Position numbers and translations under genes: made by a program. DNA of 64,000 nucleotides, from positions 186,001 to 250,000 of the forward strand of contig NZ_JABWDU010000009.1 in the NCBI RefSeq assembly GCF_013371465.1. Direction: 5' to 3'. Below are positions 34,709 through 44,263 of this stretch, piece after piece. Under the pieces are notes generated by a model, which made no database searches, was not told the origin of the DNA, and worked only from the letters and a program-made list of their open reading frames with translations. The stretch comes from Ensifer oleiphilus. GTDB lineage: Bacteria; Pseudomonadota; Alphaproteobacteria; Rhizobiales; Rhizobiaceae. Numbering within the stretch: position 1 is the stretch's first letter; every line of letters begins with the position of its first letter.

Positions 34709-36260
34709 GGAAGCCTCCCATTTCGCCGACGACCTTGACGTGGATGCGGGTCGCATTGCCCGGCAGATAGGCAAGCGGCACGTCTTCCCGCTCGATGACC
34801 TGGATCGTTTCGGCGATCGCGCCGGCCGAAAGCGCGCGTTCCGTCGCTTCCTGCTCCGCCTGCTTCAGGCAAATTTCGCGCGTCAGACCCTTCTCGAGCG
34901 CAAAGACGCGGTCGACTTCGCCGCTGATCTGGGCGATGGCCGCACCGACGGCATTGGCGACGGCGAAATTCTCCGGGCGGATGACCTCCAGATCCCCGAG
35001 CCTGTCCGGCATCAGGATCGAGCCGCCGCCAACGGCGATGACCGGGATCGGATCGGCAGAGACACGGCTGCGCTCGACCGAGTTTTCCAGCATCTGCACG
35101 ATCCTGGCATGGGCCTTTTCGGCCAGCGCCCGATCCAGATGCGCTACCTTCTGCGCGTCGCCGATATCGGCCTTGCCGAGGGCGACGGCGATATCCGTCG
35201 TCGTCAGGGTCTGTCCGCCGAAGACCAATGCGTCCCTAGCGATGCGATAGCCGACCGACTGCGGGCCGACAGTCACGTCACCATTGGCGAGTTCACGCAC
35301 CAGCGAGCCGCCGCCGAGACCGATCGAGAAAACGTCGGGCATGCGGAAATTGGTGCGCACACCGCCGACGTCGACGATGGTCGCCGCCTGCCGGGGAAAG
35401 CCGTGATGCAGCGCGCCGACGTCGGACGTGGTGCCGCCGATATCGACGACGATCGCTTCCTTGCGGCCGGTCAGGAAGGCCGCGCCGCGCATCGAATTGG
35501 TAGGCCCCGAGGCGAAGGTCAGTACCGGAAAGCTTCTGACTGTGGCAGCCGCCATCAGCGTGCCGTCGTTCTGGGTGATGAAGAACGGGCAGGAAAGTCC
35601 GGCATCCTTCAGCGCCTTGGCGAAGGCGTCCACTGTCTTGGCGGCAAGCGACAACAGGCTTGCATTCATGATGGCCGCACTTTCGCGCTCCAGCAGGCCG
35701 ATGCGGCCGATGTCGCCGGAGACGACCACCGGAAGGCCCGGGCAATGCTTTTCGATGACAGCCTTGGCACGCTGTTCCATCTCGGCGTTGATGGGGCTGA
35801 AGACGCAGGTGATGGCCGCCGCCTTGACGTTCTTGAGGCGAATGTCGGCAGCGATCCGGATCAACTCTTCTTCATCGAGCGGGGCAATGGTGCGGCCGTC
35901 GAATTCGTAACCGCCGCGAACCAGGTAGGTGTGATGACCGACGGCTTCGGCGAGATCGTTCGGCCAGTCGACCATCGGCGGCAGGCAGGCGGTCGCCGGC
36001 AGGCCGAGGCGAATGGCGGCGACATGGTTGATATGCTTGCGCTCGATCACCGCATTGGTGAAATGCGTCGTGCCGATCATCACGGTGCTGATCTTGGATC
36101 GATCGATGCCGGCCTTGGCGATTGCCCCCTCCAGCGCCTCGATGACACCCGTCGTCACGTCTTCCGTCGTCGACGCCTTGACGCCTGACAGAACGTGCCG
36201 CCCCTCCATGATCACGGCGTCGGTGTTCGTACCCCCGACATCTATTCCCAATCGATACAC
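34701..36260 (-). CDS. Hydantoinase/oxoprolinase family protein (HyuA-like)
   Basis: A 519-residue protein with the ASKHA-type ATPase layout: RLGIDVGGTNTDAVIMEG at the amino end, FTSGPTNSMRGAAFL-like FASGPTNSMRGA and VDIGGTTSDVGAL in the middle, and VIAVGGGSILMPD later. These residues bind ATP. The family hydrolyses hydantoins or 5-oxoproline with ATP, normally together with a HyuB partner. No HyuB is encoded here; the two DUF917 proteins take its place, as in many bacterial operons. The gene is preceded by the transporter ATPase by 49 nt. Confidence 0.88.
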   Translation of the reverse strand: MYRLGIDVGGTNTDAVIMEGRHVLSGVKASTTEDVTTGVIEALEGAIAKAGIDRSKISTVMIGTTHFTNAVIERKHINHVAAIRLGLPATACLPPMVDWPNDLAEAVGHHTYLVRGGYEFDGRTIAPLDEEELIRIAADIRLKNVKAAAITCVFSPINAEMEQRAKAVIEKHCPGLPVVVSGDIGRIGLLERESAAIMNASLLSLAAKTVDAFAKALKDAGLSCPFFITQNDGTLMAAATVRSFPVLTFASGPTNSMRGAAFLTGRKEAIVVDIGGTTSDVGALHHGFPRQAATIVDVGGVRTNFRMPDVFSIGLGGGSLVRELANGDVTVGPQSVGYRIARDALVFGGQTLTTTDIAVALGKADIGDAQKVAHLDRALAEKAHARIVQMLENSVERSRVSADPIPVIAVGGGSILMPDRLGDLEVIRPENFAVANAVGAAIAQISGEVDRVFALEKGLTREICLKQAEQEATERALSAGAIAETIQVIEREDVPLAYLPGNATRIHVKVVGEMGGFHG

Positions 36261-36309
36261 GGACAGTCTCCTTGTTGATGGGCCTTCGGCCCTGTTTCCT
36301 CGTTCGGCC

Positions 36310-37977
36310 TCAGGCCGTTGATCTCACCAGGAAGCGCGCTCTCTCCTCGACGCTTACCGTGGGTTTCAATGCTTCCTCCTCGTCGCTCATCACCGGGATC
36401 GCCGAGATGAGAGCGCGGGTGTAGGGGTGCTTCGGATCGGCGAAGACATCCGCCGTTCTCCCCTCCTCGATGATCTCGCCCTTCAGCATGATGGCGATGC
36501 GGCTGCAGAAATTGCGCATCAGCGAAAGGTCGTGGGAGATGAAGAAATAGGTCAGCCCAAGCTCGTCCCGCAGGCGCTGCAGCAAGGCGATGACCTGTTT
36601 CTGAACGGAGACGTCGAGCGCAGAGGTCGGCTCGTCGAGCACGATGATCTTCGGTTCGGCCGCAAGCGCCCGGGCGATTGCCACCCGCTGCTTCTGCCCG
36701 CCCGAAAGCTCGTGCGGATATTTGGAAAGATAGGCGGACGGCAGGTTGACCAGCGCCATCAGCTCTTCCATCCGCAATGTCGCCGCCTTGCCGCTGAGGC
36801 CGACATGGCCGAGCGGCACCGCCAGGGTCTGCGTCACCGTGCGCTTGGGGTTCAGCGACGTGCCGGGGTTCTGATAAACGATCTGCGTCAGGCGCTGCGG
36901 CGCACTTGCCTGCGCAGGCGAACCGACGCGGATCGTGCCGGAGCTCGGCGCAATCAGCCCCATCACCATGCGGGCAATCGTGGTCTTGCCGGAACCGGAT
37001 TCGCCTGCGAGGCCGAAAATCTCGCCCTCTGGCACCGAAAGCGTCACCGGCTTGACCGCCTCATGGCGCTTCATGCGGCCAAGAAATGGCTTTTCGACAT
37101 AGACCTTGCCGGCCCCCTCGAGCGTGATGATCGGCGCGTTCGACGAAACCGGCTGATCGGTCACCTTCGGCCCGTAAAGCGGCGGGATCGCATCGATCAG
37201 ATCGATCGTGTAGGGCTGCCGCGGCGTGTGAAAAATCTGGCGCAGATTGCCGCTCTCGACGATCTCGCCATGACGCATGACGAAGACGCGATCGGCCGTC
37301 TGCCGGACCACGCCGAGATTGTGCGTGATCATCAGCAGGGAAAGTCCCTCGCTGTCGACCAGGCGGTTGATCAGTTTCAGGATCTCGTCCTGCGTGGTGA
37401 CATCGAGCGCCGTGCCAGGTTCGTCGGCGATCAGCAGTTGCGGCTGGTGCAAAAGCGCAAGGCCGATCAGCACGCGCTGTCGCATGCCGCCGGACAGCTG
37501 CGAAGGATAGGCATCGAAGACCCGCTCCGGATCCTGAAGCTGCACGCGGCGCAGGACATCGAAGATGCGCTGCTTTCGGTCTTTCGCCGTGGTTCTGACG
37601 CCATCGCGCCGATCGGCATAAAACATCACGTCGTCGAGATGCCGGCCGATCCGGAACACCGGATTGAACGAAGACAGGGGGTCCTGCATGATGATCGAGA
37701 ACGCGGTGCCTTTCAGCGCCTCGCGCTCGCGGCTAGGCATATCGAGAACCCGCCTGCCGTCATACTCGATGTTGCCCCCTTCGATGCGGGCATTGTCAGG
37801 AAGCGTGCCGAGGATCGCCTTCGAGGTGACCGACTTGCCCGAGCCGGTCTCGCCAATCAGCGCCACGCGCTCGCCCCGACCAATCTCGAAGGAAACATCC
37901 TTCAGGATATGCTGGCGGCGGCCATAGGTGGTGAAGGCGATGTTGAGGTCTTCGACCTTAAGGAGAGGAACGCTCAT
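36310..37977 (-). CDS. Dual-domain ABC transporter ATP-binding protein
   Basis: A 555-residue fused OppD-OppF-type ATPase. I chose the ATG at 37977 because it gives the standard beginning SVPLLKVEDLNIAFTTYG. Domain 1 has Walker A GETGSGKSV, signature [16 protein letters not shown] and Walker B LLIADEPGTALD; domain 2 has GESGSGKTT, ELSGGQKQRVAIARAL and IIVLDEPTSALD. It energises the importer of the HyuA cluster. The permease gene ends 4 nt upstream of the start. Confidence 0.93.
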   Translation of the reverse strand: MSVPLLKVEDLNIAFTTYGRRQHILKDVSFEIGRGERVALIGETGSGKSVTSKAILGTLPDNARIEGGNIEYDGRRVLDMPSREREALKGTAFSIIMQDPLSSFNPVFRIGRHLDDVMFYADRRDGVRTTAKDRKQRIFDVLRRVQLQDPERVFDAYPSQLSGGMRQRVLIGLALLHQPQLLIADEPGTALDVTTQDEILKLINRLVDSEGLSLLMITHNLGVVRQTADRVFVMRHGEIVESGNLRQIFHTPRQPYTIDLIDAIPPLYGPKVTDQPVSSNAPIITLEGAGKVYVEKPFLGRMKRHEAVKPVTLSVPEGEIFGLAGESGSGKTTIARMVMGLIAPSSGTIRVGSPAQASAPQRLTQIVYQNPGTSLNPKRTVTQTLAVPLGHVGLSGKAATLRMEELMALVNLPSAYLSKYPHELSGGQKQRVAIARALAAEPKIIVLDEPTSALDVSVQKQVIALLQRLRDELGLTYFFISHDLSLMRNFCSRIAIMLKGEIIEEGRTADVFADPKHPYTRALISAIPVMSDEEEALKPTVSVEERARFLVRSTA

Positions 37978-37981
37978 CGTC

Positions 37982-38842
37982 TCAGGCCTCCACATCGAAC
38001 ATGTCGCGCAGCCCGTCGCCGAGCAGGTTGAAGCCGAGCGTGGCATAGAAGATGGCAAAACCTGGAGCCAGAACCTCCCACCATTTCTCCGGCAGGAACT
38101 GCCGGCCGTCGGCGACCATCGAGCCGAGATCCGGTGTCGGCGGCTTCACGCCGAGCCCGAGGAAGGAGAGCGTCGCGCCGAAGAGGATGACGAAGGCAGC
38201 ATCGAGCGTCGTCTTCACCGAGATGACCGAGATGCAGTTCGGCAGGATCTCCTTGGCGAGAATATGCAGGTGGCTGGCGCCGGCAAGCCGCGCTGCCTCG
38301 ATGTAGTCTTCCGCCGCGATCGATTTTGTCACGCGATAGACGAGGCGCGCATGCCAGGTCCACCAGAGCAGCGTGATCGCCAGCATGGCGTTGACCAGAT
38401 TGGGCTCGAGCACGTTGCCGATGGCGAGCGCCATCACCAGCGGCGGGATGGCCAGCATGATGTCGGTGAAACCGGTCAGGAGCCGCTCGGTCAGGCCGCC
38501 GGCATAACCGGCGATCATGCCCAGCGCCGAGCCGATCGGGACAGCTACGCCGAGCACGCCGATGACAAGCAGCAGCGAGACGCGGAACCCGAAGACCGTT
38601 CGCGAGAAGATGTCACGCCCGGCCTTGTCGGTGCCGAACCAGTTGTCGGCATCCGGCGGCATATGGCGGTTTCGGAAGTCGACGACGGCGCCGACATGTT
38701 CGGGAAAGCGGGCGATCAACGGCGCGAAGACGGCCATGACGATGACCGAAAGCACGATCAGCGCGCCGATGACGGCGGCCGGGTTCCGGCTGAACCGGTA
38801 CCAGGTCATGTAACCGGCGGACAGGCGGGTTGCTTCCTGCAT
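37982..38842 (-). CDS. ABC transporter permease (DppC-like)
   Basis: A 286-residue permease with the first membrane helix (AAVIGALIVLSVIVMAVFAPLI), the hallmark WFGTDKAGRDIFSRTVFG and the EAA-type loop AARLAGASHLHILAKEILPN. It forms the channel with the DppB-like protein encoded directly upstream; the genes overlap by one base (38842). Part of the HyuA/DUF917 cluster. Confidence 0.93.
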   Translation of the reverse strand: MQEATRLSAGYMTWYRFSRNPAAVIGALIVLSVIVMAVFAPLIARFPEHVGAVVDFRNRHMPPDADNWFGTDKAGRDIFSRTVFGFRVSLLLVIGVLGVAVPIGSALGMIAGYAGGLTERLLTGFTDIMLAIPPLVMALAIGNVLEPNLVNAMLAITLLWWTWHARLVYRVTKSIAAEDYIEAARLAGASHLHILAKEILPNCISVISVKTTLDAAFVILFGATLSFLGLGVKPPTPDLGSMVADGRQFLPEKWWEVLAPGFAIFYATLGFNLLGDGLRDMFDVEA

Positions 38843-39870
38843 CAGCGGGCCTCCTTGAAGCGAAGCCGCGGGTCAAGGATGCTGATGATCAGGTCGATGA
38901 CGAGATTGGCGGCGATGAAGAAAATGCCCGAGACGAGGACCACGGCCATGACGGCATTGAGATCCTTCTGCAGGATGGCGTCGAGGCCGTAGGAGGCAAA
39001 GCCGCCCCAGGAGAACACCATTTCGACGACGAAGGCGTTGCCGATCAGCGAGGCGAATTCGAGCCCCATGATCGTCAATGGTGCGATCGAAGACAGCTTC
39101 AGCAGATAACGAAACACGATGACGCGGTCCGGCACACCGAAGGATTTCAGCGTCAGCACATGATCGCGACGCTGATGGTCGATCATTGCAGAGCGGGTGA
39201 TGCGGGTAATCTGGCCGATGCCGGCCATTGCCAGCGCCAGCGCCGGAAAGACGAGATGCTGAAGCGCGCTCAGAAACACGTCGGGGCGGCCGGCAAGCAG
39301 GCTGTCGACGAGCAGGAAGCCAGTGGGGCCTGCGGGTGCGCCGAGCTGGAAGTCGACCCGGCCGAGCGTTGGCCATGAGGGGAAATGATCTGCCGCAAGG
39401 ATCTGCAGGGTTACGGCGAAGAGAAAGCTCGGAATGGTGACGCCGATGAGCGAGAAGAAACGGCCGCTGTTGTCGATCCAGCTGTTCCTGTAGCGCGCCG
39501 TCAGGACGCCGAGTGGCACGGCCACCGCGAAAATGATGACGATGGTGACGATCACAAGCTCGAGCGTCGCCGGCAGGAAGGTGGCGATGTCGGCGCTGAC
39601 CTCGCGATCGGACACGATCGAACGTCCGAGGTCGCCGGTCACCGCATGGCTGACATAGCTGACATACTGGGTGATCAGCGGCTCATCGAGCCCCATGCGC
39701 TGGCGGAGCTGGTCGACCTGCGCTTGCGTTGCGCTCGGACCGAGGGCCATGCGCGCCGGGTCGCCCGGCACGATGCGAGCGAGCACGAAAATCATCAGCG
39801 ACAACACGAACAGCACCATGAGGAAGCCGACCGCGCGCCGCGCAAACAATGCGACGTAATAATTGCCCAT
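38842..39870 (-). CDS. ABC transporter permease (DppB-like)
   Basis: A 342-residue permease. ATG 39870 is preceded by AAAGGG; the in-frame TTG at 39876 is less likely. It begins GNYYVALFARRAVGFLMVLF, followed by the periplasmic region with LRQRMGLDEPLITQYVSYVSHA, and membrane segments, and an EAA-like loop near HVLTLKSFGVPDRVIVFRYL. It is the first gene of the seven-gene HyuA cluster, and the promoter should lie in the 187-nt gap before it. Confidence 0.92.
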   Translation of the reverse strand: MGNYYVALFARRAVGFLMVLFVLSLMIFVLARIVPGDPARMALGPSATQAQVDQLRQRMGLDEPLITQYVSYVSHAVTGDLGRSIVSDREVSADIATFLPATLELVIVTIVIIFAVAVPLGVLTARYRNSWIDNSGRFFSLIGVTIPSFLFAVTLQILAADHFPSWPTLGRVDFQLGAPAGPTGFLLVDSLLAGRPDVFLSALQHLVFPALALAMAGIGQITRITRSAMIDHQRRDHVLTLKSFGVPDRVIVFRYLLKLSSIAPLTIMGLEFASLIGNAFVVEMVFSWGGFASYGLDAILQKDLNAVMAVVLVSGIFFIAANLVIDLIISILDPRLRFKEAR

Positions 39871-40057
39871 TGGCAACCCTTTCCCCTCGGCCGGTTATTG
39901 TCCGGCCTGTCTGCCGCGTTTTGCGGTCGAGGGCAGTTTCAAGCCGAAAGGGTCGTTTGCACAACGGCCAGAAAGGATAGGTTTTGATAAGAAAGGTATA
40001 GGTTTTTCGATCGACCAAATGGGAGAACGACGCATACCGCCGCCCACGGCAACCTGA

Positions 40058-42424
40058 TCAGGAAATGACGCCGAGCGCCTTTGCCGCGATGATCGCTTCC
40101 CGTCGGCGGCTGCAGCCGAGCTTGCGATAGAGATTGCCGAGGTGGAATTTCACCGTGGCCTCGCTCAAGCCCAGGGCATGGGCGATGAACTTGTTCGACG
40201 CGCCCTCGGCAATCATCAGCAGCAGGCGGGTTTCGCGCCGGGTCAGGCCGTTCTTTTCGCCGAGCGGAGCGTTGGGCAGGCCGGTGTCGCGCAGGCGGCG
40301 CAGGATCTGTTGCGACGTCGGCGTGATCTGCAGGAAGTCGCTGATGCGGCGGTCGCCGGTCAGCTCCCGCAGGAACTGCCGCTCTTCCGACAGCGGCGCA
40401 ATGGTGCCGAGCCGGGCCGCATTCTCGAACGTTTTCTGCAGGATAGCGCGCGCGCCGGTGAGGTTGTGCCGGCGACGAGCGACATAGGCCTGCCAGACCT
40501 CGATGGACAATCGCTGGCGGCCCGTCAGGTTGAGGTTGCTCGCCAGCGCCGCAAGCTGCCGGTCCAGATGCACGCGCCCCGGCATTTCGAAGACGATATG
40601 GCGCAGCCAGACGACAGCCAATGCTATCTCGTCGCGGTCCTGCAGGCGGGTCAGTTCGTCGACAGCCGCCTCCACCCAGGTTCTGTTGATACGGGCCTGC
40701 ACCGCCGAAAGCTTTTCTGCCGCTTCCTGCCAGCGGTTGCCGTTCTGCAGAATGACGGCGTCGCGGACCTCGATCATCAGGCGGAACTGCCTGTTATAGA
40801 CCTGGTAGGCGCGCCAGCGATCGAGGAAGCCGCGTGCGGCAATCATCGAAAAATGCTCGCTCAGCGCCTGGCTGCCATATTGCAACGCGAACTCGATCAG
40901 GCTCGGCCAGATCTCGCCATGCGAGAAATCATCCATTTCGGAGGCCAGGAAGCGCGCCAACGGCTCCGGCTTGCCGTCCTCGTATTCCACGCACGCTTGC
41001 AGCAAAGCGAGCAGCCGTGCATCCATCGGGCTCTCGAACGGCACGCGCGACAATTGCTCGGCAGCGTCGACCGAATTCCTGCGGGCACGCACCGCATCGC
41101 CGCTCATCAGGTGCATCATCGCCTGATGCAGATTGATATAGAAACACAGAAGCGGCACGCCCGCGCGCTCATAATGGAAGAGTGCCCGATCGGCGATATC
41201 CTGCGCGACGGCGAACCGGCGGCGGCGAATGTAGAACTCCAGGATCGAATTGTAGATGCTGCCGCGCTCCAGATCGGCGTCGAGCGGAAACTCCGACAAA
41301 AGCGTCGTCGATTGCTCCAGCAGATCATCGCCGAGCACAACGTCCTCGTAGATCAGCATCACCAGGCGGAAAGAGCGGAACGCGGCTGAGAATGCCGCAC
41401 GGTCGCTCAGCACCTTCAGCACATTGTTGGCGCGCGAGCCGTAGCAATCGGCAAGCAGCCGCTGCGCGCGCAGCACTTCGCCGCGCTTCAGCGCCTGCAT
41501 GGCAAGCGCGGTGACGATGCCTTCATTCTGTGTCGCCAATTCAGCCGGGAACCCGGCGAGAACCCGGTCGAAGGCTTCCGAGCCGTGGAAGAAGATGTAG
41601 TACCGGCCGAAGTTTGCAGCGAAGGCGCGGACCGCCAGTTCGTGAAGCCCCGCGCCCTGCAGCACGAGGATCGCTTCCGTTTGCATGCCGTGCGCGGCAT
41701 AGGCAGCCGAAATCGCCGGCACGCGAGCGCCGTCTTCGATACGCTCTGCCAGCACCATGTCAACCGCTGCAGCAAGCGCACCGCCGATGCCGCTTGCCTG
41801 CAGATAGGCCGGCACCGCTTGTTTCGCCTTGGCCGAAGCCTTTGCGGTCTGCCGGGCAAGCCTGAGCTGGACGAGTTCGAAATCTGTCGTTTCACTCACG
41901 ACATTGTTCGCCAGAAAGCGGGTGACCGCCGCCTCGTCTCGTGACGATCGCGAGAGCAGCCCAACGAGAAACGGCCACCCACCAGTCTCAGTCAGAAGCA
42001 GGGCGGCCTCCACTTTGCCATAGACTGCCTCGAGTTCGCCGGGCGAGAAGCGGAGGTCCTGAGCACCAAGGCAGAGTGCCTTGCCGTAGGCAATCGCCCG
42101 ATCGAGACCAAGGAGCCGGGTTCGCGGCCGTTTCGCGATCACGACGCGTCGTCCCTCGTCCTGCCAGGTTGCAGGAATTTCAGCTTCCTGCATGTCCGGC
42201 GGCACGTCCCAGAGCAGCACGTCGTCGAAGAAGTCTTCCTCGCCGGGAGGACGCGCCGATCGCCATATGCGGCATTGAAGGCGGGACGCCAGTTGCGACA
42301 ACAGCGTCGACTTTCCCATGCCCGCAACGGCGTCCAGAACCACGGTCGGTTCGGCCGCCGTCACGATGCGTTGCAGAAGATCGTCTCGCCGGATGTCGAT
42401 CGTTTTGTGGGGCGTATCAGCCAT
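40058..42424 (-). CDS. MalT-like LuxR-family ATP-dependent regulator
   Basis: A 788-residue regulator. The amino end holds a STAND-type ATPase with Walker A AVAGMGKSTL (32-41). A long alpha-helical middle region, probably TPR-like, spans about 200-690. The carboxyl end is a LuxR helix-turn-helix: LTRRETRLLLMIAEGASNKF followed by LSEATVKFHLGNLYRKLG. Such proteins bind a ligand through the helical part and activate transcription when ATP is bound. It lies 187 nt upstream of the HyuA-type ABC cluster on the same strand and is the best candidate for its activator (inference). Confidence 0.87.
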   Translation of the reverse strand: MADTPHKTIDIRRDDLLQRIVTAAEPTVVLDAVAGMGKSTLLSQLASRLQCRIWRSARPPGEEDFFDDVLLWDVPPDMQEAEIPATWQDEGRRVVIAKRPRTRLLGLDRAIAYGKALCLGAQDLRFSPGELEAVYGKVEAALLLTETGGWPFLVGLLSRSSRDEAAVTRFLANNVVSETTDFELVQLRLARQTAKASAKAKQAVPAYLQASGIGGALAAAVDMVLAERIEDGARVPAISAAYAAHGMQTEAILVLQGAGLHELAVRAFAANFGRYYIFFHGSEAFDRVLAGFPAELATQNEGIVTALAMQALKRGEVLRAQRLLADCYGSRANNVLKVLSDRAAFSAAFRSFRLVMLIYEDVVLGDDLLEQSTTLLSEFPLDADLERGSIYNSILEFYIRRRRFAVAQDIADRALFHYERAGVPLLCFYINLHQAMMHLMSGDAVRARRNSVDAAEQLSRVPFESPMDARLLALLQACVEYEDGKPEPLARFLASEMDDFSHGEIWPSLIEFALQYGSQALSEHFSMIAARGFLDRWRAYQVYNRQFRLMIEVRDAVILQNGNRWQEAAEKLSAVQARINRTWVEAAVDELTRLQDRDEIALAVVWLRHIVFEMPGRVHLDRQLAALASNLNLTGRQRLSIEVWQAYVARRRHNLTGARAILQKTFENAARLGTIAPLSEERQFLRELTGDRRISDFLQITPTSQQILRRLRDTGLPNAPLGEKNGLTRRETRLLLMIAEGASNKFIAHALGLSEATVKFHLGNLYRKLGCSRRREAIIAAKALGVIS

Positions 42425-42543
42425 TCATTCTCTGCCCAACGGGCCAAGCGCGGTTGTCGGCGAAACCTAGACAAGGACGCTCGGGTTGGCAAAGGCGGAA
42501 TAGACTGGTCGGCCAGCGTCGCCCGAAATTTTTCGCAGCGCCG

Positions 42544-43443
42544 CTAGAAATGGCGAAAACAATCGACCAAGGCGTCGACCGCGATGCGCACGCGCGGGGT
42601 CGTACCGAGCCGATGCGGCCAGAGTGCGTAGATGGGGAGCGGCACAGCCGCAAACGCCTCCAGAACGGGAACGAGGCGACCCTCCTTGATCGCATCGTCG
42701 ACAATCCAGCTCGGCAATTGCACGAGCCCATGCCCACGACAGGCAGCGTCCGCCATCAAAGCGTGATCCGCAATGCTGAGCACGCTGCGCACGGTGACGT
42801 GCTTCGTCTGCCCGGACTCGGCAAATCGCCAGCTCTGTGCCGCGGGCCCACGCGATTGCGTTACGCAATGATGGGCAGCAAGCTCCGCGGGGCGCGATGG
42901 CGTCCCGTGCTTCGCCAGATAATCCGGCGCACCGCAAATCGTCAGGCGCTGCACACCGAGCTTTCTGACCATCAGGTCGCCGCCGCCCGCAAGTTCGCCG
43001 ACACGCACACAGAGGTCGATGTTCTCGTCGACCAGATCAACGAGCCGATTGGTGAAGGCAATATCGAGTTCGAGTTTCGGATAGTCGGCCGCGAGCGCGA
43101 TAAGGCATGGCCCGGCAATGCGCCTGCCGAGCAGTTCCGGCAAACTGACCTTGAGGCGGCCGGCAGGCTCATCCATGCGCGAGGCAAGTGCGGACTCGAC
43201 CGCGGCCAGTTCCGCCACGGCGCGTTCGCACCCCTCGAGGAACACCCTGCCTTCCTCGGTGAGTGCGAGATGGCGTGTGCTGCGCTGAAACAGACGCACG
43301 CCCAACTGGGTCTCAAGCCGGGCAACAGCCTTGCCCACCGTCGATGTGGAAAGGCCAAGCCGCTCGGCGGCTTCGGAAAAACTGGATGACCGCGACGCCT
43401 GCATAAAGGCACGGATGGCGCTGAGATGATCGCCGGGCAGCAT
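42544..43443 (-). CDS. LysR-family transcriptional regulator
   Basis: A 299-residue LysR regulator. The start at 43443 (CCGGAG seven nt before ATG) gives MLPGDHLSAIRAFMQASRSS, the normal beginning; an open frame extends further upstream to 43533, but those residues are not typical. The helix-turn-helix is SSSFSEAAERLGLSTSTVGK, and the effector domain follows (GRLKVSLPELLGRRIAGPCL). It is divergent from the SDR gene at 43553, with 109 nt between the starts, so it probably controls that gene. Confidence 0.9.
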   Translation of the reverse strand: MLPGDHLSAIRAFMQASRSSSFSEAAERLGLSTSTVGKAVARLETQLGVRLFQRSTRHLALTEEGRVFLEGCERAVAELAAVESALASRMDEPAGRLKVSLPELLGRRIAGPCLIALAADYPKLELDIAFTNRLVDLVDENIDLCVRVGELAGGGDLMVRKLGVQRLTICGAPDYLAKHGTPSRPAELAAHHCVTQSRGPAAQSWRFAESGQTKHVTVRSVLSIADHALMADAACRGHGLVQLPSWIVDDAIKEGRLVPVLEAFAAVPLPIYALWPHRLGTTPRVRIAVDALVDCFRHF

Positions 43444-43552
43444 GGAAAACTCCGGAATTTCTGTCGCAGGTACTGCGCTGAATGTTCTCATAAGCGATTT
43501 TGGTTCGCGGATATAGTGTGGCTTGGCATTCACATCTCAAGGATCCGAAAGA

Positions 43553-44263
43553 ATGAGAAAGCAGAGAGTAGCAATCATCGGCGGCAGCTCCGGCATCGGC
43601 CTGCGCGTTGCCGAGCGCGCGATCGACCTTGGCGCGGACGTGGTTATTGGCGGGCGCGATGCGGAAAAGCTGCAGCGCGCGGCAAGCAAGCTCGGTCCCG
43701 CCAGCCGCGTGCTGACGGTCGACAATGTCGATCAGGACTCCTTGCGCCGCTTTTTCGAGCAGGCGGGTCCGATCAACCACCTGTTCACACCGGGCGCATC
43801 CTATTCGCGCGGACGGATCGACAAGGCGTCCGACGAGGTTGCCGAAAGCTCGTTCCGATCGAAGTTCTGGGGCCAATACTACGCCGTGAAGCACGCCCTG
43901 CCGTACCTCGACAAGAACGGATCCATCACCTTGATGGCCGGCGCCTACAGTGTTCGGCCGGCGGCCGAGGGTGCGGCCTACGGCGCCTGCAATGCCGCGA
44001 TCGAAGGCCTTGGGCGAGCGCTCGCCGTCGAGTTGGCGCCGATCCGCGTGAATGTCATTTCGCCCGGCACGATCGATAGCGACCTGTGGCGCCGTCAACC
44101 GGACGCCATCAGAGAGGCGTCGTTCTCCAGCTATGGGGAGGCTGCGCTGCTCAAGCGCGTCGGCACCACCGACGAGGTCGCGCACACAGTCATCTATCTC
44201 ATGGAGAACGGCTTCATGAACGGCTCGACGCTTTACCCCGACGGGGGCTTTGCGTTGCGTTGA
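43553..44263 (+). CDS. Atypical short-chain dehydrogenase/reductase
   Basis: A 236-residue SDR. The ATG at 43553 is preceded by AAGGA and gives the glycine-rich GGSSGIGLRV loop at 10-18. The usual active site YxxxK is altered: the sequence is YGACN (143-147), so the catalytic lysine is replaced by asparagine. The upstream serine is in LMAGAYSVRP. The cofactor specificity cannot be read. It is divergent from the LysR gene. Activity may be reduced, or the protein may belong to the SDR subgroup that uses Asn. Confidence 0.87.
   Translation: MRKQRVAIIGGSSGIGLRVAERAIDLGADVVIGGRDAEKLQRAASKLGPASRVLTVDNVDQDSLRRFFEQAGPINHLFTPGASYSRGRIDKASDEVAESSFRSKFWGQYYAVKHALPYLDKNGSITLMAGAYSVRPAAEGAAYGACNAAIEGLGRALAVELAPIRVNVISPGTIDSDLWRRQPDAIREASFSSYGEAALLKRVGTTDEVAHTVIYLMENGFMNGSTLYPDGGFALR

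Noticed and set aside
34707-38031. Very long open frames on the plus strand opposite the HyuA and ATPase genes
   Set aside because: They are antisense shadows caused by high GC in third codon positions; the minus-strand proteins have complete known domains, and the plus-strand products have no recognisable motifs.
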